Below, piece after piece: positions 5,817-10,113 of a DNA stretch of 10,113 nucleotides. Under the pieces are notes generated by a model, which saw only the letters and a list, made by a program, of their open reading frames with translations, made no database searches and was not told the DNA's origin. Origin of the DNA: Betaproteobacteria bacterium UBA7395. GTDB lineage: Bacteria; Pseudomonadota; Gammaproteobacteria; Burkholderiales; Rhodocyclaceae. Position numbers and translations under genes: made by a program. The stretch's first letter is position 1, and every line of letters begins with the position of its first letter. Location of the stretch: assembly GCA_002470165.1 (NCBI GenBank), contig DKNF01000047.1, positions 1 through 10,113 of the forward strand, in the 5' to 3' direction.

Positions 5817-6605
5817 ATGGGGCATGTTCGGCTCGGGGTTCTGCCAAGGACGAAGGAGTGGAAGGAGGTCGTCGGCCTGATCGCCGCCGGCGCCAACGTG
5901 TCTCAGATCGCCCAAGCCACCATCGCGGCGGCGGAAAAGGCTTTCTCCTTCGTCATGAAGGATGTCGGCTACACCGAGGCCGTCTGGCTGATGACGCAGA
6001 TGGCGATTGCCGCCAAGAAGCCCGACATCCTCTTGCATCTCGCCGCGGCGGGCATCCATCTCCCCGCCGATCCCTCGCTCACCGATGTGACCACGGCAAT
6101 CACCGAGGCGCTGGATCGGCGCGTAGAAGGCAACGGCAAGCGCTCCGATCTCGGCATGCTCGCCAACCGGGCCATCGTCGGTGCCGTCAACGATGTGCTC
6201 GCCCCCAAGCTGCATTCGCTGTTCTCTTCCGACCCGGACACGATGCGTGCGGCCTTGGCCGACTTGGGCAAGCCCCGGGAGTTCGGCGAGTTTTCACGGC
6301 ACTTTTTCGCTCGGCTGGCCAACGAGGGTCTCCAGTATTTCCTGAGCAAGGTCGTCAACACCCAGCTCGGCGAGGGGATGCGTTTTGCCACGATGAATCA
6401 GGCCGCCGAATTCAATGCCGCACTGCAAATCCATACCCGGGAAGCCTCGCTCATCGTCGAGCAGTTTTCGAGCGAGTGGTTTTCCAAGCACCGCTTTCAC
6501 GAGGGCGGCGACATCTCCAGAAAATCGTCGGACGGATTCGCGGGCTACGCGCTGAAGAAGATGAGGGACGAGTTGAAGATGGGAGCGAGTAGCGATGCAA
6601 GATAA
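5817..6605 (+). CDS. QatB-like partner of the QueC-like enzyme (hypothetical)
   Basis: A 262-aa soluble, largely helical protein. It starts at ATG 5817 with GGGGA 6 nt upstream. It begins MGHVRLGVLP, so Met removal would expose Gly2. No enzyme motif or membrane segment is seen. Residues 17-100 are Ala-rich helices. The C-terminal part holds FSRHFFARLANEGLQYFLSK (159-178), then FNAALQIHTREASLIVEQFS, SEWFSKHRF and ALKKMRDEL (to 253). I recognise this helix-rich 'F..FF...L..FL... H.REA..IV..FSS.W.SK' pattern as similar to the C-terminal part of QatB-type proteins encoded before QatC; the call rests on recall and not on an alignment. The last 11 bp overlap the QueC-like gene, indicating coupled translation and a likely complex. 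It may be the protein acted on by that enzyme. This is inferred. Certainty is high that the gene is real and moderate for the family. Confidence 0.7.
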   Translation: MGHVRLGVLPRTKEWKEVVGLIAAGANVSQIAQATIAAAEKAFSFVMKDVGYTEAVWLMTQMAIAAKKPDILLHLAAAGIHLPADPSLTDVTTAITEALDRRVEGNGKRSDLGMLANRAIVGAVNDVLAPKLHSLFSSDPDTMRAALADLGKPREFGEFSRHFFARLANEGLQYFLSKVVNTQLGEGMRFATMNQAAEFNAALQIHTREASLIVEQFSSEWFSKHRFHEGGDISRKSSDGFAGYALKKMRDELKMGASSDAR

Positions 6606-8712
6606 GCGATACGTACTCTGCGGCAACGCATCCGCCAAAGGCATCAGCGAAGACCCCTCGCGAGATCTGCGGCTGCGGCTCTCTGGCAAGGCCGGGCACG
6701 GCAACATCACCCTGCGGATCGAAGACGTCCACACCAAAATGTTTCGTGGTGTGCCGCCGCTGTTCCACGACCTGCTTGAGATCGCCACCTACGTCTACAG
6801 CGCCGATCAGGTGGTCAGACGCGGCGCGGACGATGTCGATAGCTTCGGTGACGGCTGGCGGCGCGACCTGCATTTCGTGGTTCCGGTGCGCAATCCCGAT
6901 TTCTGGAACAGCGCGGAGGTACAGGAGACGCTGTGCTCGACGCTAGGGTTTCTGTCCGACGATCAGTACGAGTTCGACTTCGTCAAACTCGACCAGGATC
7001 ACCAGTTCCAGGAATACCTCGAGTTCAATGACACCCAGCAGATGTACGGGATGCCGGAGCAGGTGGTCATGTTTTCCGGGGGACTGGATTCCCTGGCCGG
7101 TGCCATCGATGAGGTTGTGAACCAGAAGCGGCGCGTGCTCTTGGTCACCCACAAGTCGACCTCCAAGCTCAACAAGCGACACCGCGTACTCGAAGAGATG
7201 CTGGCCGCGAAAGCAGGCGACAACGTACCGCACCGCATTACCGTTCGCGTCCACAAGACCAAAGAACTGAACCACGAGTACACCCAGCGCAGCCGGTCGT
7301 TCCTGTACGTCTCCATCGGCGCGACGATTGCTCGGATGCTCAATCTCAAGAGCGTCCGCTTTTACGAGAACGGCGTCATCAGCCTGAACCTCCCTGTGTG
7401 CGCTCAGGTGGTCGGTGGCCGTGCCACAAGGACAACGCACCCGAGAGTGATGAAAGGCTTCCAAGACCTGCTTTCATTGGTGGCAGGCGAGCCTTTCACC
7501 GTCGAGAACCCCTACATCTGGAAAACCAAGGCCGACGTCGTCAAGATCATCACCGACGCGGGCTGCCACGACTTGATCAAGCACTCGATGACCTGCACGC
7601 ACACTTGGGAGATGACGAATCAGCACACCCATTGCGGCGGCTGCTCGCAGTGCATCGACCGGCGCTTCGCCATTCTCGCCGCCAAGGCCGATCAGCACGA
7701 CCCGGTGGAGCACTACAAGGTCGACGTCTTCACCCAGAGCCGGGACAAAGGCGAGGACAAGATCATGGCCGCCGCCTACCTGGAGCGAGCCAACCAGGTG
7801 AAGAACCTGACGGACGTGACACAGTTCGTCAGCAGCTACCCCGACGTCGGTCGCGTACTCAAGTACCTGAACTACAGCAGCGCCGGTCAGGCTGCGCAGC
7901 GGGTATTCGATCTCTACAAGCGGCACGCCGACGAGGTGACGGGAGCGCTCGACGAGCTCGGGCGGCGTTACTTCACCCAGATCCGGGAGCGCTCATTGCC
8001 CGGCGACTGTCTGCTGCGAACGGTCTACGAGTCCGCTTCGGTGAACTCGGTACCGGCGGTGATTTCGATGGAGAAGCAGCCGGAGAACTTCTTTCGCAAA
8101 CGCGGTGCGGTCTGGGAGACGCGATTTCAGGGCCGCAACACCATCTGCCTGCTCAACGTCGACAAGGGCGCGGAGTACATCAACCTCCTGCTGGCGTTTC
8201 CGGATCGAGAGATGTCGGTCTATGAGATCGCTGTCGGAAATGCCGTCAATACAATTGAACAGCCTGCCGGCAGCGGCATCGCTCCGGAGGATATTGAAGA
8301 TGGCTACCAAGTGACCCAGGGTATCCCCTTGGGGGACGCCGGAGACGTCGCGGACAGGCGTGCGCTGAACGAGTGCAAGCAGCAAGCGAGGGAACTGTTC
8401 GAGGAAATGGAAGAAGCGCGTGAACGTGGTGACCACGCCCGCATTGAGGAAATCGAGAAGGAGATGGCGGCCCTGGTCAAGTACATCGAGGGCGGCAAGG
8501 GCCTTGGCGGGCGACAGCGCAGGGTCGGAGACAAGCGCAAGAACGTCCGTGACGCCTTCCGCAACGCCGTCGACCGCGCCATCAGGCAGATCGAAAAGTA
8601 CGACAAGCCCTTGGCAGAACACCTGAAGGCCAGCATCAAGTACGGCAACGAGGTGGTCTACCGGCCCGACATGGCAATCACCTGGGAGGTCCGGCCTATC
8701 GTGAACGGGTAG
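6595..8712 (+). CDS. QueC/QatC-like PP-loop protein with extra C-terminal module
   Basis: A 705-aa protein in three parts. (1) Residues 1-155 hold LFHDLLEIATYVYSADQVVR, WRRDLHFVVPVRNPDFW and LGFLSDDQYEF, the N-terminal domain typical of QatC-type rather than housekeeping QueC proteins. (2) Residues about 155-375 are the QueC-like domain, with PP-loop VMFSGGLDS (SGGLDS 161-166) and four likely zinc cysteines C334, C347, C350, C353 in CGGCSQC...RRFA. QueC makes preQ0 from 7-carboxy-7-deazaguanine using ATP; E. coli QueC is about 230 aa. (3) After a helical linker (375-495), residues about 499-705 form an extra module: FFRKRGAVWETRFQGR, GDAGDVADRR (580-589), a charged coiled coil, GLGGRQR (636-642) and HLKASIKYGNEVVYRPD. 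This resembles a C-terminal module I know from large ATPase/TPR signalling proteins. Start: GGGAG about 10 nt upstream, overlapping the previous gene by 11 bp. Probably cytoplasmic, in a Qat-like defence complex (inferred). Confidence 0.85.
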   Translation: MQDKRYVLCGNASAKGISEDPSRDLRLRLSGKAGHGNITLRIEDVHTKMFRGVPPLFHDLLEIATYVYSADQVVRRGADDVDSFGDGWRRDLHFVVPVRNPDFWNSAEVQETLCSTLGFLSDDQYEFDFVKLDQDHQFQEYLEFNDTQQMYGMPEQVVMFSGGLDSLAGAIDEVVNQKRRVLLVTHKSTSKLNKRHRVLEEMLAAKAGDNVPHRITVRVHKTKELNHEYTQRSRSFLYVSIGATIARMLNLKSVRFYENGVISLNLPVCAQVVGGRATRTTHPRVMKGFQDLLSLVAGEPFTVENPYIWKTKADVVKIITDAGCHDLIKHSMTCTHTWEMTNQHTHCGGCSQCIDRRFAILAAKADQHDPVEHYKVDVFTQSRDKGEDKIMAAAYLERANQVKNLTDVTQFVSSYPDVGRVLKYLNYSSAGQAAQRVFDLYKRHADEVTGALDELGRRYFTQIRERSLPGDCLLRTVYESASVNSVPAVISMEKQPENFFRKRGAVWETRFQGRNTICLLNVDKGAEYINLLLAFPDREMSVYEIAVGNAVNTIEQPAGSGIAPEDIEDGYQVTQGIPLGDAGDVADRRALNECKQQARELFEEMEEARERGDHARIEEIEKEMAALVKYIEGGKGLGGRQRRVGDKRKNVRDAFRNAVDRAIRQIEKYDKPLAEHLKASIKYGNEVVYRPDMAITWEVRPIVNG

Positions 8713-8765
8713 CCCGTTCGGGGTCGGGTCGCCAGCGTGCAGGCGGTTTGCCTGACGAACAAGTC

Positions 8766-8789
8766 GCCGGAAACCCGCGCCAGCGCTGG
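8766..8789 (+). repeat. imperfect direct repeat, copy 1, near island end
   Basis: A 24-nt element starting GCCGGAAACCCGCGCCA and ending CTGG. It recurs 131 bp downstream with two substitutions and a 1-nt deletion. It lies in the non-coding stretch after the 705-aa gene. Possible roles are a recombinase or accessory-factor arm site; chance in GC-rich DNA is not excluded. Confidence 0.45.
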
Positions 8790-8896
8790 GGTGGGTGCGA
8801 AGTCCTCCTTCGCAGAAACAGAGAATGGGCGGGGACAGAGAACGGAAAACCGCCCGAAACCGGGCCATCCGGGGCGGCGGCGTCCGTCGCAGCAAG

Positions 8897-8919
8897 GCCG
8901 GAAACCGCGCCAACACTGG
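8897..8919 (+). repeat. imperfect direct repeat, copy 2, near island end
   Basis: A 23-nt copy starting GCCGGAAACCGCGCCA and ending CTGG, about 15 bp before the terminator stem and about 50-75 bp from the inferred island boundary. I see no gene in the remaining 8713-8930 sequence; frames open across it have no ribosome site or protein-like composition. Confidence 0.45.
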
Positions 8920-8933
8920 CATTCCGGGCAGAA

Positions 8934-8963
8934 AAAAACCCAACCGATAAGGGTTGGGTTTTT
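8934..8963 (+). terminator. strong Rho-independent terminator, probably bidirectional
   Basis: A perfect 12-bp stem, AAAAACCCAACC (8934-8945) paired with GGTTGGGTTTTT (8952-8963), around a 6-nt loop GATAAG. It is followed by T-rich sequence on the plus strand and flanked by seven A's on the other side, which would serve as a U-tract on the minus strand. It ends the QueC-like operon and insulates the island from the chromosome. Confidence 0.9.
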
Positions 8964-8976
8964 GGTTATTGGTGGT
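8964..8976. other. inferred island/chromosome junction (att site)
   Basis: Homology to a hybrid histidine kinase receiver begins abruptly here. GGLEATRAIRAL is encoded from 8971, where an intact kinase would have the preceding strand with the phospho-acceptor Asp ('MP.M-G-G-L-E'). Upstream is the island terminator. The exact crossover dinucleotide cannot be seen without the other end of the island, which is outside the window to the left. Confidence 0.65.
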
Positions 8977-9600
8977 CTCGAAGCGACCCGAGCCATTCGC
9001 GCCCTGGCCGGCTGGCAGAATATCCCCATTCTGGCCATGACCGCCAACGCCTTCGATGAGGATCGCCTGGCCGCGATGCTTGCCGGCATGAACGATCATG
9101 TCGCCAAGCCGGTTGATCCGGACATGCTCTATGCCACCTTGCTCAAATGGTTGCCGGTGACGGGGGGCGCTGTGGAGGCGGGAGCCACCGCGCCAGAAAA
9201 TCAGGCATCCGAAACCGTCGTCGATGACGATGGCGAGTTGCGGGCAAGACTTGCCGGAATCGCCGATCTCGATCTGGAGACTGGCCTCAGATTGGTGCGT
9301 GGGAAGCTGGCCGGCTACCGGAGGGTTCTCGCAATGTGTGTTGCCGATCACGCGACCGATGCGCAGACACTCGCGGAATTGATCGAGAAAAATGATCTGC
9401 TCGCCGCCGAGAAAGTTGCCCACAAGCTCAAAGGCGCGGCAGGAAGTATCGGGGCCTTACCCATCCACCAATTGGTGACCGAACTGGATAACGCCCTCAA
9501 GCAAGGCGACCGGGCAGCAGCCGAACAGGCCTTGCTGCCTCTGGCCGATCACTTGCCCAGATTTATCGATGCCCTGCGCGAGGCGCTGTCCCCCCGCTGA
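8971..9600 (+). pseudogene. 3' remnant of hybrid sensor histidine kinase (receiver end + HPt)
   Basis: About 209 codons of an interrupted gene. The first ~50 residues are the C-terminal half of a CheY-like receiver: GLEATRAIRAL, NIPILAMTANAFDEDR with the conserved Thr, and NDHVAKPVDPDML with the conserved Lys. The acidic pair and phospho-acceptor Asp that should precede them are missing. After a linker comes an HPt domain (about 9220-9597) with AEKVAHKLKGAAGSIGA; its phospho-accepting His is encoded at 9421-9423. In an intact protein this would end a sensor - kinase - receiver - HPt phosphorelay. No ribosome site or start lies at the junction; an in-frame upstream ATG at 8737 is in unrelated island sequence and beyond the terminator. 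The reading frame is otherwise intact to the TGA at 9600, so disruption is recent. The 5' part should lie at the other island end. Confidence 0.85.
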
Positions 9601-10113
9601 CACTGCATCCGCCAACGGTATTGCCGGCGCAGGGGCGTGAGCTTTCACGGTTGATCAGCCATCTGTCGTCGACCTTGATCATCTCCAGCGTCTTGAAGAC
9701 CCGGTCGTTGTAGATGTTTGAGCGGTAGGTTTGTTCGAATTCCGCGATTGCGTGATCTTCGCCCTGCATTTTGACCCTCATGGCTTCGATGCCAATCGTG
9801 ATCGCTTCTCTTGGCAGAATGCGGGCACGTCGCAATTGGTCCCAGTCTTCGCGGGACAGCCCCCCGTCCGGGGTGAAGGTCGGTGCATAGAATGCGGCAT
9901 AGGCCGAGTAGTTCTTTGCCGACCAGGCTTCCGCCCACGAACGTACGCGGCTTTCGATGTCGCCGACCGGCCCTGACGAGGCTTGCATGACCATGGGCGC
10001 CCGCGGTACGGCCACCATCTCCCGCGCCTTGGCATCGAGCGCATCGCGCGACGAGGCTTGCTGGGTGACGGCATCGGTCGGGCACAGCGAAGCCGCATCG
10101 ACTTCGGCCAGTT
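9563..10113 (-). CDS. NTF2/Cds6-like C-terminal domain protein, 5' end outside window
   Basis: The C-terminal 182 residues of a protein entering from the right edge; the frame stays open to 10113, so the ATG at 10018 is probably internal. After an Ala-rich linker comes a domain with IESRVRSWAEAWSAKNYSAY, FYAPTFTPDGGLSREDW, a central AITIGIEAMRVKMQGEDHAI and FKTLEMIKVDDRWLINRE. This is an NTF2-like cone fold of the Cds6/SnoaL type (the W..AW...N...Y..FYA..F...... W start and '...K....W.I..E' end). It is often found at the C-terminus of TPR proteins or L,D-transpeptidase-linked envelope proteins in Gram-negatives. The 26-residue tail after it looks unstructured. Its stop (9563) overlaps the convergent kinase remnant by 38 bp. 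Its function is not determined from this fragment. Confidence 0.75.
   Translation of the reverse strand, partial: LAEVDAASLCPTDAVTQQASSRDALDAKAREMVAVPRAPMVMQASSGPVGDIESRVRSWAEAWSAKNYSAYAAFYAPTFTPDGGLSREDWDQLRRARILPREAITIGIEAMRVKMQGEDHAIAEFEQTYRSNIYNDRVFKTLEMIKVDDRWLINRESSRPCAGNTVGGCSVSGGTAPRAGHR

Noticed and set aside
6595..8712. Housekeeping QueC for queuosine biosynthesis
   Set aside because: The protein is three times the length of QueC, has the QatC-type N-terminal domain, and has no queD/queE/queF/folE neighbours. Its context is an integrated island.
8737..8970. In-frame ATG at 8737 as a start that would give the kinase remnant a 287-aa product
   Set aside because: The added N-terminus is Arg/Pro/Gly-rich non-coding island sequence with no ribosome site and spans the terminator hairpin. 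The fusion frame looks accidental.
7993..9423. A 476-aa minus-strand open frame across the end of the QueC-like gene, the terminator and the kinase remnant
   Set aside because: It crosses the terminator and the island boundary, has no recognisable domain, and is antisense to two well-supported reading frames.
8713..9600. tRNA gene or tRNA-derived attachment site at the island end
   Set aside because: No cloverleaf or CCA-end tRNA sequence is visible. The boundary falls in a protein-coding receiver domain, as expected for some serine recombinases.
1..10113. CRISPR array, rRNA, or insertion sequence with terminal repeats
   Set aside because: No regularly spaced repeats, rRNA-like sequence or DDE transposase was found on either strand.

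Overview
The window is GC-rich, densely coded Gram-negative (proteobacterial) DNA. It shows one end of an integrated mobile island and the chromosomal DNA it interrupts. The host is probably a betaproteobacterium, judged only from the style of the interrupted histidine kinase and from base composition; this is a weak taxonomic inference.

Layout. (1) Positions 1-5370, all on the minus strand, hold the recombination and control machinery of the island. Read in the direction of transcription they are: a 69-aa small protein, a DUF2924 protein, a large serine recombinase (the likely integrase) and a helix-turn-helix protein. These four are joined by three consecutive 4-bp ATGA stop/start overlaps. 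After a 160-bp gap carrying a tandem dyad array come an AlpA/excisionase-like protein, an unknown 159-aa protein, a BRO-family antirepressor, a Sak4-like RecA-fold ATPase and a DUF669-like protein that runs off the left edge. The last set resembles a phage recombination module.

(2) Positions 5496-8963, plus strand, hold a compact cargo operon. It has a consensus-like sigma70 promoter with a perfect 9-bp-arm dyad between -35 and -10, then a 77-aa protein equal to the DNA-binding domain of LexA without its peptidase. Next are a 262-aa protein whose second residue is Gly and whose C-terminal half resembles QatB, and a 705-aa QueC/QatC-like PP-loop protein overlapping it by 11 bp. A strong 12-bp-stem terminator closes the operon. 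The 705-aa protein has an extra C-terminal module of about 205 residues not expected in QueC or in ordinary QatC. QatA (ATPase) and QatD (TatD nuclease) are absent although both operon ends are visible. I read this as a candidate, possibly undescribed, self-regulated minimal Qat-like anti-phage system. The family assignments come from motifs seen by eye, and the defence role is inference.

(3) From about 8971 to the end is chromosome. The 3' part of a hybrid sensor histidine kinase (C-terminal half of a receiver plus an HPt domain) begins abruptly just after the terminator, so the island end lies at about 8964-8976. A convergent minus-strand gene with an NTF2/Cds6-like C-terminal domain enters from the right edge.

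How the parts fit together: the serine recombinase would move the island, with DUF2924, the HTH and the AlpA-like proteins as likely accessory or control factors. The QueC-like operon sits between the integrase and the attachment site, a typical place for cargo. It appears to be controlled by its own LexA-type repressor.
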